A DNA stretch of 64,000 nucleotides from Streptomyces sp. NBC_01465 (GCF_036227325.1 NZ_CP109467.1:5456001-5520000), one strand, 5' to 3'; shown: positions 50,189 through 60,942, numbered from the stretch's first letter. Numbers and translations: made by a program. Notes: a model not told the origin generated them from the sequence alone.

Positions 50189-52060
50189 ATGCCCACGCGC
50201 CACGACATCCGTAACGTCGCCATCGTCGCCCACGTCGACCACGGCAAGACCACTCTGGTCGACGCCATGCTCAAGCAGGCCGGTGCCTTCGCCGCCCACG
50301 CCGCTGAGTCCCTCGACGACCGCATGATGGACTCGAACGACCTGGAGCGTGAGAAGGGCATCACGATCCTGGCCAAGAACACGGCCGTCAAGTACCACCC
50401 CAAGGATGGCGGCGACGTCATCACCATCAACATCATCGACACCCCCGGCCACGCCGACTTCGGTGGTGAGGTCGAGCGCGGCCTGTCGATGGTCGACGCG
50501 GTCGTCCTGCTGGTCGACGCCTCCGAGGGCCCGCTGCCGCAGACGCGCTTCGTGCTCCGCAAGGCGCTCACCGCCCGCCTGCCCGTCATCCTCTGCATCA
50601 ACAAGACGGACCGCCCGGACTCCCGGATCGACGAGGTCATCAACGAGACCTACGACCTGTTCCTGGACCTGGACGCCGACGAGGACCAGATCGAGTTCCC
50701 GATCGTCTTCGCCTGCGCCCGTGACGGCGTCGCCTCGCTGACCAAGCCGGAGAACGGCACGGTCCCGGCGGACAGCGACAGCCTGGAGCCGTTCTTCTCG
50801 ACGATCCTCTCCACGGTCCCGGCCCCGGAGTACGACGAGGACGCCCCGCTGCAGGCCCACGTCACCAACCTGGACGCCGACAACTTCCTCGGCCGCATCG
50901 CGCTCTGCCGCGTCGAGCAGGGCGAGCTGCGCAAGGGCCAGACGGTCACCTGGATCAAGCGTGACGGGACGATGTCCAACGTCCGCATCACCGAGCTCCT
51001 GATGACCGAGGCGCTCACCCGCAAGCCGGCCGAGAAGGCCGGTCCCGGCGACATCTGCGCGATCGCCGGTATCCCGGAGATCATGATCGGCGAGACCCTG
51101 GCCGACCCCGAGAACCCGATCGCGCTCCCGCTGATCACGGTCGACGAGCCCGCGATCTCCATGACCATCGGCACCAACACCTCGCCGCTCGTCGGCAAGG
51201 GCGGCAAGGGCCACAAGGTCACCGCCCGCCAGGTGAAGGACCGCCTGGACAAGGAGCTCATCGGTAACGTCTCGCTCCGTGTCCTCGACACCGAGCGCCC
51301 GGACGCCTGGGAGGTCCAGGGCCGCGGTGAGCTCGCGCTGGCCATCCTGGTCGAGCAGATGCGCCGTGAGGGCTTCGAGCTGACCGTCGGCAAGCCCGAG
51401 GTCGTCACCAAGCAGATCGACGGCAAGCTGCACGAGCCGATCGAGCGCATGACGATCGACTCGCCCGAGGAGCACCTGGGCGCGATCACGCAGCTCATGG
51501 CGACCCGCAAGGGCCGTATGGAGACCATGACGAACCACGGTTCGGGCTGGATCCGCATGGAGTGGATCGTGCCGTCCCGCGGCCTCATCGGCTTCCGTAC
51601 GGAGTTCCTGACGCAGACCCGCGGCACCGGCATCGCGCACTCCATCTTCGAGGGCCACGAGCCGTGGTTCGGCGAGCTGCGCACCCGTAACAACGGCTCG
51701 CTGGTGGCGGACCGTTCGGGTTCGGTGACCCCCTTCGCGATGATCAACCTCCAGGAGCGAGGTGTCATCTTCACGGAGGCCGGCACCGAGGTCTACGAGG
51801 GCATGATCATCGGTGAGAACTCGCGCTCCGACGACATGGACGTGAACATCACCAAGGAGAAGAAGCTCACCAACATGCGTGCGGCTTCCGCGGACAACAC
51901 GGAGAACGTGGTGCCCCCGCGCAAGCTCTCCCTGGAGCAGTCCCTGGAGTTCTGCCGCGACGACGAGTGCATCGAGGTGACCCCGGAGACCGTGCGTATC
52001 CGCAAGGTCGTCCTGGACGCCAAGGAGCGCGGTCGTACGGCTTCGCGCGCCAAGCGCTGA
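50189..52060 (+). CDS. typA: TypA/BipA ribosome-associated GTPase
   Basis: This 623-residue translational GTPase carries G1 AHVDHGKTTL, a G2 region ending KGITILAK, G3 DTPGHADFGGEVERGL and G4 NKTDRPDSR. They are followed by EF-Tu domain II, EF-G-like domains III and V and the BipA-specific C-terminal domain (GTEVYEGMIIGENSRSDDMDVN and later KLSLEQSLEF). It acts at the ribosome in subunit assembly and stress adaptation. The ATG at 50189 has AGAGAAG upstream; homology-like sequence starts there, not at 50126. A strong terminator follows. Confidence 0.95.
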   Translation: MPTRHDIRNVAIVAHVDHGKTTLVDAMLKQAGAFAAHAAESLDDRMMDSNDLEREKGITILAKNTAVKYHPKDGGDVITINIIDTPGHADFGGEVERGLSMVDAVVLLVDASEGPLPQTRFVLRKALTARLPVILCINKTDRPDSRIDEVINETYDLFLDLDADEDQIEFPIVFACARDGVASLTKPENGTVPADSDSLEPFFSTILSTVPAPEYDEDAPLQAHVTNLDADNFLGRIALCRVEQGELRKGQTVTWIKRDGTMSNVRITELLMTEALTRKPAEKAGPGDICAIAGIPEIMIGETLADPENPIALPLITVDEPAISMTIGTNTSPLVGKGGKGHKVTARQVKDRLDKELIGNVSLRVLDTERPDAWEVQGRGELALAILVEQMRREGFELTVGKPEVVTKQIDGKLHEPIERMTIDSPEEHLGAITQLMATRKGRMETMTNHGSGWIRMEWIVPSRGLIGFRTEFLTQTRGTGIAHSIFEGHEPWFGELRTRNNGSLVADRSGSVTPFAMINLQERGVIFTEAGTEVYEGMIIGENSRSDDMDVNITKEKKLTNMRAASADNTENVVPPRKLSLEQSLEFCRDDECIEVTPETVRIRKVVLDAKERGRTASRAKR

Positions 52061-52492
52061 CCCGGAGCTCCGACTCAGGGCGCTGACGCCCTGTCAGATA
52101 TGTACTGAAGGCCCGGACCCTGCCATCACCTGATGGCAGGGTCCGGGCCTTTCGTCAACCGCTTTTAACTGGCGAAGCGTCCGGATATCGACCGTCGCTC
52201 TCCGAATGGCGTGTTAACAGTCCGTTTCGTGCGTGTCTGTCTCGGCTTGGTTTGTCCGGATTTCGGGTCTACGCGTGCGACTGATGTTGTCAAACCGAGA
52301 CCCTTTAAGTGTGGTTTACAGCCTGGTCGTACTTAATAGTTGCCTCATTGAGCTCGGGTCAATGGGTCAACCACTTTGGGGAGTGTCGACTCACGAGCAC
52401 ACTCAGGGCACTTGGGTGCCATCGCCTGCAGGGGTGTCGGCGACGGTCCAAGGCCCTTCTTGTTAGATCAGTGGACTCATGAGGAGGAACCC
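52061..52492. other. 432-bp gap: typA terminator and opp promoter region
   Basis: The left end holds the typA terminator. From about 52200 to 52360 the sequence is the most A+T-rich stretch of the window (for example CTTAATAG and CCCTTTAAG), suggesting the promoter of the first opp operon and possibly regulator sites. GAGGAGG at 52480-52486 is the ribosome-binding site of the binding protein. Confidence 0.5.
52108..52151. terminator. strong intrinsic terminator after typA
   Basis: Twenty-one-base perfect arms at 52108-52128 and 52131-52151 with a 2-base gap (functional loop about ATCACCTGAT). The rightward stem ends in TTT, so it works on the typA transcript. Confidence 0.9.
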
Positions 52493-54118
52493 ATGCGCGG
52501 TGCCAAGAGCGCCAAGTGGGTCGTGGGCGCGACCATCGTCGCCCTGGCCGCTACTGCCTGTGGCGGCGGTGGAAGTGACAGCAAGGGCTCGACGGGCTCG
52601 AAGAGCAACGGCATCGTCTCCATGGAGATCGGTGAGCCGCAGAACACGCTCATCCCGTCGAACACCTACGAGACCGAGGGCGCCGAGGTCATCTCCACGC
52701 TGTTCACCGGTCTTACCAAGCTCAACGAGAAGAACGAGGTCGTCAACGACCTTGCGCAGTCCATAGACACCAAGGACTCCAAGGTCTGGACGATCAAGCT
52801 CAAGCCGGGCTACACCTTCCACAACGGTGAGGCCGTCACGGCCAAGTCCTTCGTGGACGCCTGGAACTACGGCGCCAACCAGGAGAACGCGCAGCAGACC
52901 AACGCGATGTTCTCCCACATCCAGGGCTACACGGACCTGAACCCGGGTGAGAAGAAGAAGGTCACCACCAAGGCGATGTCCGGCCTCAAGGCCGTCGACG
53001 ACACCACGCTTCAGGTGACCCTGGACGCCCCGTTCTCGGCGTTCCCGACGCAGCTGTCGTTCTACGGCTTCGCGCCCCTGCCGAAGGTCTTCTACGACAA
53101 CCCGAAGGCGTTCGGCGAGGCGCCGATCGGCAACGGTCCGTACAAGATGTCGGGTTCGTTCAAGCACAACGAGTCGATCTCCGTCGTCAAGTACGACAAG
53201 TACCCGACCGCCTCCTCGTACGCGGTCAAGGGCATCAACTTCAAGATCTACTCGAACTCCGACACGTCCTACAAGGACCTCGTCGCGGGCAACCTGGACA
53301 TCGACGACTCGATCCCGACGTCCGGTCTGGCCACGTACAAGAACGACCTCGGCAGCCGCGCGATCGACGAGTCGGACTCCGGCGTCGGCTACATCGGCTT
53401 CCCGCTGAAGTACAACAAGGCCTTCGAGAACAAGGACCTGCGCAAGGCCATCTCGATGGCCATCGACCGGAAGACGATCGCGGACAAGATCTTCCTCGGT
53501 TCGCGCATGCCGGCCGACGACTTCATCAGCCCGATCATCGAGGGCTACCGTCAGGGCGCGTGCGGCGACGCCTGCACCCTGAACGCGGCGAAGGCCAAGG
53601 AGCTCTACAAGAAGAGCGGCGGCCTGCCGAACGACACCCTGGAGATCGGCTACAACGCCGACGGTGACCACAAGGGCTGGATCGAGGCTGTCGCCAACCA
53701 GATCCAGCAGAACCTGGGCATCAAGGTCACGGCCAAGCCGTTCGAGCAGTTCCAGACCATCCTGAACGACCTGGACGCCAAGAAGTACGGTGGCGCCTTC
53801 CGTATGGGCTGGAACATGGACTACCCGAACATGGAGAACTACCTCCGTCCGATCTTCTCCAAGGACGCGATCGCGAACGGCTCCAACTACGCCGGCTACA
53901 CCAACGAGAAGTTCGAGCAGCTTCTCAAGGACGGCGACCAGGCGACGACTTCGGAAGCGGCCATCAAGAAGTACCAGGAGGCGGACGACGTCCTCCTGGA
54001 CGAGATGCCGTACATCCCGGTGTACTTCTACAAGCTCAACGCCGGATACAGCTCGAAGATCAAGTCGATGAAGATCGCCGGCGGTCAGGTCCTCTGGGAC
54101 ACCGTCAAGCTCAGCTGA
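52493..54118 (+). CDS. oligopeptide-binding lipoprotein, operon 1
   Basis: This 541-residue lipoprotein has signal MRGAKSAKWVVGATIVALAA with lipobox ALAATACGGGG. The SBP_bac_5/OppA pattern is clear: VWTIKLKPGYTFHNGEAVTAKSFVDAW, IGNGPYKMSG, DLRKAISMAIDRKTIADKIF and MPYIPVYFYK. It would bind peptides for the permeases encoded next. Its leader and much of its sequence parallel the binding protein of operon 2 (MRGA...HAKW...VALAATACGGGG). The start follows GAGGAGG. A hairpin separates it from the permease gene. Confidence 0.92.
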   Translation: MRGAKSAKWVVGATIVALAATACGGGGSDSKGSTGSKSNGIVSMEIGEPQNTLIPSNTYETEGAEVISTLFTGLTKLNEKNEVVNDLAQSIDTKDSKVWTIKLKPGYTFHNGEAVTAKSFVDAWNYGANQENAQQTNAMFSHIQGYTDLNPGEKKKVTTKAMSGLKAVDDTTLQVTLDAPFSAFPTQLSFYGFAPLPKVFYDNPKAFGEAPIGNGPYKMSGSFKHNESISVVKYDKYPTASSYAVKGINFKIYSNSDTSYKDLVAGNLDIDDSIPTSGLATYKNDLGSRAIDESDSGVGYIGFPLKYNKAFENKDLRKAISMAIDRKTIADKIFLGSRMPADDFISPIIEGYRQGACGDACTLNAAKAKELYKKSGGLPNDTLEIGYNADGDHKGWIEAVANQIQQNLGIKVTAKPFEQFQTILNDLDAKKYGGAFRMGWNMDYPNMENYLRPIFSKDAIANGSNYAGYTNEKFEQLLKDGDQATTSEAAIKKYQEADDVLLDEMPYIPVYFYKLNAGYSSKIKSMKIAGGQVLWDTVKLS

Positions 54119-54153
54119 GCAAGAGCGATCCAGTCCCGTGAAGTAGCGGGCTG

Positions 54154-54199
54154 AGGGTGGGCAGGGGGAGTCCAGAAACGGGTTCCCCCTACCCACCCT
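54154..54199. terminator. stable hairpin between binding-protein and permease genes (operon 1)
   Basis: Sixteen-base arms at 54154-54169 and 54184-54199 (AGGGTGGGCAGGGGGA against its complement, one mismatch) with a 14-base loop. Such hairpins reduce read-through or protect the 3' end, giving more binding protein than permease. A hairpin occupies the same place in operon 2. Confidence 0.75.
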
Positions 54200-54272
54200 T
54201 CCTGCCGTCCGCCGTCCGTTCTGCCACCCCTCATCCCGGCAGCGGACGCAGCAGCACCCCTCTGGAGAACCG

Positions 54273-55199
54273 ATGGGCCGATTCGTCGTGCGCCGCATCT
54301 TGCAGGCGATCCCTGTACTGATAGGCGTTACGTTTCTGATCTACTTCCTGGTCTTCGCCCTCAAGGGCGATCCGATCCAGGCCCTGGCGGGCGAGAAGCG
54401 CGCCGACCCCAACATCGCGGCGATTCTGCGCGAGCAGTACCACCTCAACGACCCCAAGATCGTTCAGTATTGGCACTACATCAGCGGTGTCTTCACCGGC
54501 GACCTGGGGACGACCTACACCGGCCGGCAGATCTCGGACATCGTCGCCGAGCGCTTCCCCGTGACGCTGAAGCTCGCGCTCACCGCGTTCGGCATCGAAG
54601 CGGCCGTCGGGATCGTCGCCGGTATCTTCGCAGCCCTGAAGAAGGGCAAGTTCCTTGACAACCTCGTCCTGATCAGCACCCTGCTGCTCATCTCGATCCC
54701 GGTGTTCGTGCTCGGCAACGTGCTGCAGCTGGAGCTCGGCGTCAAGTTGAAGATCACGCCGGTGGCGGGGGTCGAGGACGGCTGGCCGACCAGTTACATC
54801 CTCCCGGCGATCGTGCTGGCATCGACCTCGATGGCGTACATCGCGCGACTGACCCGCGCGAGCATGTCGGAGTCGATCCGTGCGGACTACGTGCGTACGG
54901 CGATCGCCAAGGGCCTTCCGATGCGCCGTGTCATCGGGATCCACACGCTGCGCAACTCCCTCATCCCCGTGGTCACCTTCCTTGGTTTCGACCTGGGTGC
55001 CCTGATGGGCGGCGCGATCATCACGGAGAAGCTGTTCAACCTGAACGGCATCGGCGGGCAGTTGGCTCAGTCCGTCTACCTGCGTGAGCGTCCAGTCGTG
55101 GTCGGACTGACCACCCTGATCGTCCTGGTCTATCTCGTGACCAACATCGTCGTAGACCTTCTCTACGCAGTGCTCGACCCGAGGATCCGCTATGAGTGA
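54273..55199 (+). CDS. oligopeptide ABC permease, OppB type, operon 1
   Basis: This 308-residue six-helix permease has the OppB/DppB N-terminus GRFVVRRILQAIPVLIGVTFLIYFL, the extracytoplasmic loop with YWHYISGVFTGDLGTTYTGRQ, and the EAA loop AIAKGLPMRRVIGIHTLRNSLIP. It shares an 8-bp overlap with the next gene. Confidence 0.92.
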   Translation: MGRFVVRRILQAIPVLIGVTFLIYFLVFALKGDPIQALAGEKRADPNIAAILREQYHLNDPKIVQYWHYISGVFTGDLGTTYTGRQISDIVAERFPVTLKLALTAFGIEAAVGIVAGIFAALKKGKFLDNLVLISTLLLISIPVFVLGNVLQLELGVKLKITPVAGVEDGWPTSYILPAIVLASTSMAYIARLTRASMSESIRADYVRTAIAKGLPMRRVIGIHTLRNSLIPVVTFLGFDLGALMGGAIITEKLFNLNGIGGQLAQSVYLRERPVVVGLTTLIVLVYLVTNIVVDLLYAVLDPRIRYE

Positions 55200-56133
55200 G
55201 AAGACCATGGAGAAGTCCGTCCCGGCCGACGGCTCCACGGCGGCACAGACCGCCGAGGCCGAGGCGAAGGACGAGGCGCGGCAGGCGAGCCTGCTCAGGG
55301 ACGGCTGGATCGAGCTGCGTACGCGGCCGATGTTCCTCATGGCCGGCACGATCATCCTGGTGCTGCTGGTGATCGCGATCGTGCCTCAACTGTTCACTTC
55401 GCGCTCGCCGTTCAGCGACGGCTTCTGCCAGCTGCAGAACTCGATGGAACCGCCGTCGTCGGGTCACCTCTTCGGCTACGACCTGCAGGGCTGCGACATC
55501 TACACGCGCTCCATGTGGGGCACCCGGAACTCGATCATCGTGGGTGTCGTCACGACGCTGATGACCACCTTCATCGGTGGCTTCATCGGCATCATCGCGG
55601 GTCTGCGCGGCGGCTGGATCGACTCGATCCTGTCCCGCATCACCGAGGTCTTCTCGGCGCTTCCGCTCATCGTCGGTGCGCTGCTGATCATGTCGATCCT
55701 CGGCGGCGGCGACGCCTGGACGGTCTCGCTCATCATGGCCGTGCTCGGCTGGCCGCAGGTGTTCCGCATCATGCGCGGTGAAGTGATCGTCAACAAGCAC
55801 AACGACTACGTCATGGCGGCGCGCGCGCTCGGTGCCGACACCAAGCGAATAGCGTTCCGGCACATCCTGCCGAACACGCTCGCCCCGGTCATCGTCATCA
55901 CGACGATGAACCTCGGTGTCTACATCTCGGCCGAGGCGGCACTCTCGTACCTCGGCATCGGCATCCAGCACCCCAACATCTCCTGGGGTCTGATGATCAG
56001 CGATGTGCAGGACCGGTTCCTCACCTCACCGCACGCACTGCTCTTCCCGGCCGCGATCCTCAGCATCACCGTGCTGGCGTTCATCGCGCTCGGCGACGTG
56101 GTCCGTGACGCCTTCGACCCCAAGATGCGCTGA
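55192..56133 (+). CDS. oligopeptide ABC permease, OppC type, operon 1
   Basis: This 313-residue permease has a hydrophilic N-terminus, one helix, then HLFGYDLQGCDIYTRSMWGTRNS (the OppC G-x-D-x-x-G-x-D motif) and the EAA loop MAARALGADTKRIAFRHILPN. The start ATG lies inside the end of oppB (8-bp overlap), so the pair is translationally coupled. Confidence 0.92.
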   Translation: MSEKTMEKSVPADGSTAAQTAEAEAKDEARQASLLRDGWIELRTRPMFLMAGTIILVLLVIAIVPQLFTSRSPFSDGFCQLQNSMEPPSSGHLFGYDLQGCDIYTRSMWGTRNSIIVGVVTTLMTTFIGGFIGIIAGLRGGWIDSILSRITEVFSALPLIVGALLIMSILGGGDAWTVSLIMAVLGWPQVFRIMRGEVIVNKHNDYVMAARALGADTKRIAFRHILPNTLAPVIVITTMNLGVYISAEAALSYLGIGIQHPNISWGLMISDVQDRFLTSPHALLFPAAILSITVLAFIALGDVVRDAFDPKMR

Positions 56134-56144
56134 GGAGGGCGTAC

Positions 56145-57192
56145 ATGACCACCATTGATCAGACCGCGATTCCCTCCCCGAGGCAGGGCGGCGACGGCAG
56201 TACGCCGCTTCTCGAAGTCCGTGACCTGCACGTCGAGTTCCACACCCGTGACGGTGTCGTCAAGGCGGTGAACGGTGTCAACTACACCGTCGCGCCTGGC
56301 GAGACCCTCGCCGTCCTGGGCGAGTCGGGTTCCGGCAAGTCCGTGACCGCGCAGGCGATCATGGGCATTCTGGACATGCCCCCGGGGAAGATCCCGCAGG
56401 GCGAGATCCTGTTCCAGGGCCAGGACATGCTCAAGATGTCCAGCGAGGAACGTCGTAAGATCCGCGGCCAGAAGGTCGCCATGATCTTCCAGGACGCGCT
56501 GTCCTCGCTCAACCCGGTGCTCACCGTGGGCTATCAGCTCGGCGAGATGTTCCGGGTCCACCAGGGCATGTCCCGCAAGCAGGCCAAGGCCAAGTCCATC
56601 GAGCTGATGGACAAGGTCAAGATCCCGGCCGCCGCGGCACGCGTCAACGACTACCCCCATCAGTTCTCCGGCGGTATGCGCCAGCGCATCATGATCGCCA
56701 TGGCGCTGGCTCTCGAGCCGGACCTGATCATCGCGGACGAGCCGACCACGGCGCTCGACGTGACGGTCCAGGCCCAGGTCATGGACCTGCTGGCCGAGCT
56801 GCAGCGCGAGTACAACATGGGCCTGATCCTGATCACCCACGACCTCGGCGTCGTCGCCGACGTCGCGGACAAGATCGCGGTCATGTACGCGGGCCGGATC
56901 GTCGAGACCGCCCCCGTGCACGAGCTCTACAAGCGCCCGGCGCACCCGTACACGCGTGGTCTGCTCGACTCGATCCCGCGCCTGGACCAGAAGGGCCAGG
57001 AGCTGTACGCGATCAAGGGGCTGCCGCCCAACCTGCTCAAGGTCCCCTCCGGTTGCGCCTTCAACCCGCGCTGCCCGAAGGCCACGGACATCTGCCGTAC
57101 GGACTCCCCGGTCCTGGCCCAGGTGACCGAGCAGGACGGCACGGAGCTGCCGGGCCGCGGCAGCGCGTGCCACTTCTGGAAGGAGCAGATCC

Positions 57193-57200
<8 letters not shown>
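56145..57200 (+). CDS. oligopeptide ABC ATPase, OppD type, operon 1
   Basis: This 351-residue ATPase has Walker [10 protein letters not shown]-loop [13 protein letters not shown], signature [15 protein letters not shown], Walker [14 protein letters not shown]-loop [15 protein letters not shown]. The C-terminal extension carries [15 protein letters not shown] and a last Cys-His, the Opp-specific cysteine motif. Its DNA and protein are close to the operon 2 copy about 6.8 kb downstream. Confidence 0.93.
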
Positions 57201-58314
<1,114 letters not shown>

Positions 58315-58324
58315 GCAACCTCCT

Positions 58325-58372
58325 CAACTAAAGGCGCCCCAGACCGAATTCGGTCTGGGGCGCCTTTAGTTG
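58325..58372. terminator. 48-bp perfect palindrome, bidirectional terminator
   Basis: Bases 58325-58372 are fully self-complementary around GAATTC. The sequence runs CAACTAAAGGCGCCCCAGAC inward on each strand and is A/T-rich at both ends, so it gives a U-rich tail in both directions. It separates the convergent oppF and secreted-protein genes. Confidence 0.92.
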
Positions 58373-58377
58373 TTACA

Positions 58378-58914
58378 TCAACTGTACTGAATGGCCCACA
58401 GGTTGTTGTTCCTCTTGACCGGCGCCGTGCCGGACTTCTTGTAGACATTGCTCTTGTAGCAGGAAGTCGAGTTCGGCAGGTAGTGGTACTTCGTGACGGT
58501 GAAGCCCTTGGCCTCGTGGTACATCATCAGGCGTCCCTTGGACTTGCCCGCCGGGGGCTTGCCCACCGTGGCCGAGTACGTCCAGGTGTCGGACTTCGCC
58601 CAGGACTTGCCGACGGAGACGGAGAACGACGTCGAGACCTTGGCGAAGATGACACCGGCGTCCGCGCCGACGGTTGCGGTGCCGGTCGCCGTCCAGGTGC
58701 CGGTCTTGTTCTTCGCGTAGCTGATGGTGACGCCCTTGCGGGCCCAGTCGCTGTGGACGTTGGTGGCCTTCCACACCGTCTTCTTGCCGGAGATCGCGTA
58801 GTAGTAGTGGTTGGATTCGCAGTCCGGGTGGGCGGATGCGGGTGTGGCGGCGAGTACGACAGTTCCCGCCCCCAGAACTGCTGTGGCGAGCGCAGCGCTT
58901 GCAATGCGTCTCAT
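58378..58914 (-). CDS. small secreted protein, possibly aerolysin/ETX-like beta fold
   Basis: This 178-residue protein has a clear signal peptide (MRRIASAALATAVLGAG..., cleavage after ATPASA). The mature part is rich in Ser, Thr, Tyr and Lys with alternating polar/hydrophobic residues: GTWTATGTATVGADAGVIF, then KVSTSFSVSVGKSWAKSDTW, and a Pro-Gly turn PPAGKSKGRL. This resembles the membrane-insertion and stem region of aerolysin/MTX2-type beta-pore proteins, but the similarity is by pattern only. Two Cys could form one disulfide. No transport or modification gene is next to it; it sits between two opp operons. The function is unknown. Confidence 0.8.
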   Translation of the reverse strand: MRRIASAALATAVLGAGTVVLAATPASAHPDCESNHYYYAISGKKTVWKATNVHSDWARKGVTISYAKNKTGTWTATGTATVGADAGVIFAKVSTSFSVSVGKSWAKSDTWTYSATVGKPPAGKSKGRLMMYHEAKGFTVTKYHYLPNSTSCYKSNVYKKSGTAPVKRNNNLWAIQYS

Positions 58915-59225
58915 ATGCGGTCTTCCCCCTTGAAGACGGAGTCGCCCGGTGGTCTCCCATTCGATGGGCCCGGTGACTCGGACACGTCAAGAATGGGGTC
59001 CGGTGGGGGAACGGGGGAGCGACTTGAGCAAGAACTGAGGTCCCTCTGCGAATTTCAATGTTTTGGTGAATTCGGAGGGAGGGAATCCGCCACAATTCTT
59101 TCGCGTGCCGGAGGGGCCCACCTGCCGGGGTGTAAGCCGAACGAGGTACCTAAACGTGCATCAGCAGACGCATAGGGTGATATTGGGGCCTAAGTGAGAC
59201 TTGGGAACCCAACAGGAGGCACTCC
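58915..59225. other. 311-bp divergent promoter region
   Basis: This region lies upstream of both the secreted-protein gene and operon 2. It holds an A+T-richer patch at about 59048-59100 (ATTTCAATGTTTTGG). CAGGAGG at 59212-59218 is the ribosome-binding site for the binding protein. No clear palindrome was found. Confidence 0.5.
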
Positions 59226-60857
59226 ATGCGCGGAGCCACGCACGCCAAGTGGACCGCATGCGCGGTCGTCGTAGCCCTTGCGGCGACCGCCTGCGGCGGC
59301 GGGGGCGACAGCGGCGGAAGCGGTGGCAGCGACGGGGTGGTCAGCTCCTCGTGGGGCGACCCGCAGAACCCGCTGGAGCCGGCGAACACCAACGAGGTCC
59401 AGGGCGGCAAGGTCCTCGACATGCTCTTCCGCGGTCTGAAGCGGTACGACCCGAAGACCGGCGAGGCCAAGGACATGCTCGCCGAGAAGATCGAGACCTC
59501 GGACTCGCAGAACTTCACCATCACCGTCAAGCCCGGCTGGACCTTCTCCAACGGCGAGAAGATCACCGCCAAGTCCTTCGTGGACGCCTGGAACTACGGC
59601 GCCCAGCTGAAGAACAACCAGAAGAACGCCTACTTCTTCGGCTACATCGACGGCTACGACAAGGTCCACCCGGACTCCGGTGCGGCGACCGAGCCGGCCC
59701 TCTCCGGCCTCAAGGTCACCGGCGACCTGACGTTCACGGTCAAGCTCAACCAGAAGTTCTCGACCTTCCCGGACACGCTCGGCTACGCGGCCTACGCCCC
59801 GCTGCCGAAGGCCTTCTACGACGACCACGCCGCGTGGCTCTCCAAGCCCATCGGCAACGGCCCGTACACGGTGGACTCGTACACCAAGGGCTCGCAGATG
59901 AGCCTGCGCAAGTGGGACGACTACCCGGGCGACGACAAGGCACAGAACGGCGGCGTGGACCTGAAGGTCTACACCGACAACAACACCGCCTACACCGACC
60001 TGATCGCGGGCAACCTCGACCTCGTCGACGACGTCCCCGCCACCCAGCTCAAGAACGTCAAGAGCGACCTGGGCGACCGCTACATCAACACCCCCGCCGG
60101 CATCATCCAGACGCTCGCCTTCCCGTTCTACGACAAGGAATGGAACACGCCGGGCGCGGCCAAGGTCCGCAAGGGCCTGTCGATGGCGATCAACCGCGAG
60201 CAGATCACCGACACGATCTTCCAGAAGACCCGCACCCCGGCCACCGACTGGACCTCACCCGTCCTCGGCGAGGAAGGCGGCTTCAAGGAAGGGCTCTGCG
60301 GCGACGGCTGCACGTACAACGCGGCCGAGGCGAAGAAGCTGATCGCCGAGGGCGGCGGCATCCCCGGCGGCCAGCTGAAGATCGGGTACAACGCGGACAC
60401 CGGCTCCCACAAGGACTGGGTCGACGCCGTCTGCAACAGCATCAACAACGCGCTGGGCAACGACAACGCGTGCGTCGGCGACCCGACCGGCACCTTCGCC
60501 GACTTCCGCAACAAGATCGGCCAGCACAAGATGACGGGTCCGTTCCGGGCCGGGTGGCAGATGGACTACCCGCTGATCCAGAACTTCCTGCAGCCGCTCT
60601 ACTACACCAACGCCTCGTCCAACGACGGCCTCTACACCAACCCCAAGTTCGACAAGCTCGTCGACGAGGCCAACGCCGAGTCGGACACGGCCAAGGCCGT
60701 CTCCCTCTTCCAGCAGGCCGAAGAGGTGCTCCGGGACGACATGGGCGCGATCCCGCTCTGGTACCAGAACGGCAGCGCCGGCTACTCGACCAACGTCTCG
60801 AACGTCGCGCTGAACCCGTTCAGCGTCCCGGTCTACAACGAGATCAAGGTCAACTGA
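59226..60857 (+). CDS. oligopeptide-binding lipoprotein, operon 2
   Basis: This 543-residue lipoprotein has signal MRGATHAKWTACAVVVALAA and lipobox ALAATACGGGG, the same leader plan as the operon 1 protein. Mature features include ITVKPGWTFSNGEKITAKSFVDAWNYG, IGNGPYTVDSY, VRKGLSMAINREQITDTIF and IPLWYQNG. It binds peptides for the operon 2 permeases. The two binding proteins are paralogues, not identical copies, so their peptide preferences may differ. Confidence 0.92.
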   Translation: MRGATHAKWTACAVVVALAATACGGGGDSGGSGGSDGVVSSSWGDPQNPLEPANTNEVQGGKVLDMLFRGLKRYDPKTGEAKDMLAEKIETSDSQNFTITVKPGWTFSNGEKITAKSFVDAWNYGAQLKNNQKNAYFFGYIDGYDKVHPDSGAATEPALSGLKVTGDLTFTVKLNQKFSTFPDTLGYAAYAPLPKAFYDDHAAWLSKPIGNGPYTVDSYTKGSQMSLRKWDDYPGDDKAQNGGVDLKVYTDNNTAYTDLIAGNLDLVDDVPATQLKNVKSDLGDRYINTPAGIIQTLAFPFYDKEWNTPGAAKVRKGLSMAINREQITDTIFQKTRTPATDWTSPVLGEEGGFKEGLCGDGCTYNAAEAKKLIAEGGGIPGGQLKIGYNADTGSHKDWVDAVCNSINNALGNDNACVGDPTGTFADFRNKIGQHKMTGPFRAGWQMDYPLIQNFLQPLYYTNASSNDGLYTNPKFDKLVDEANAESDTAKAVSLFQQAEEVLRDDMGAIPLWYQNGSAGYSTNVSNVALNPFSVPVYNEIKVN

Positions 60858-60865
60858 CGCCAGCG

Positions 60866-60905
60866 GGGCGGCAGCTCGCGCCGGACTCCGGCCGGGCTGC
60901 CGCCC
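60866..60905. terminator. hairpin between binding-protein and permease genes (operon 2)
   Basis: Ten-base arms GGGCGGCAGC and GCTGCCGCCC enclose a smaller CCGG-ACT-CCGG hairpin. It occupies the same position as the operon 1 hairpin. Confidence 0.75.
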
Positions 60906-60912
60906 TCGTCGT

Positions 60913-60942
60913 TATCAATCGATTCGCGTCGGTTGATTGATA
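60913..60942. promoter_or_regulatory. inverted repeat in the operon 2 intergenic leader
   Basis: TATCAATC and GATTGATA, eight bases each and A+T-rich, are 14 bases apart. The A+T bias within a high-G+C region and the 72-bp distance to the permease start suggest an operator for an internal promoter. Confidence 0.45.
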
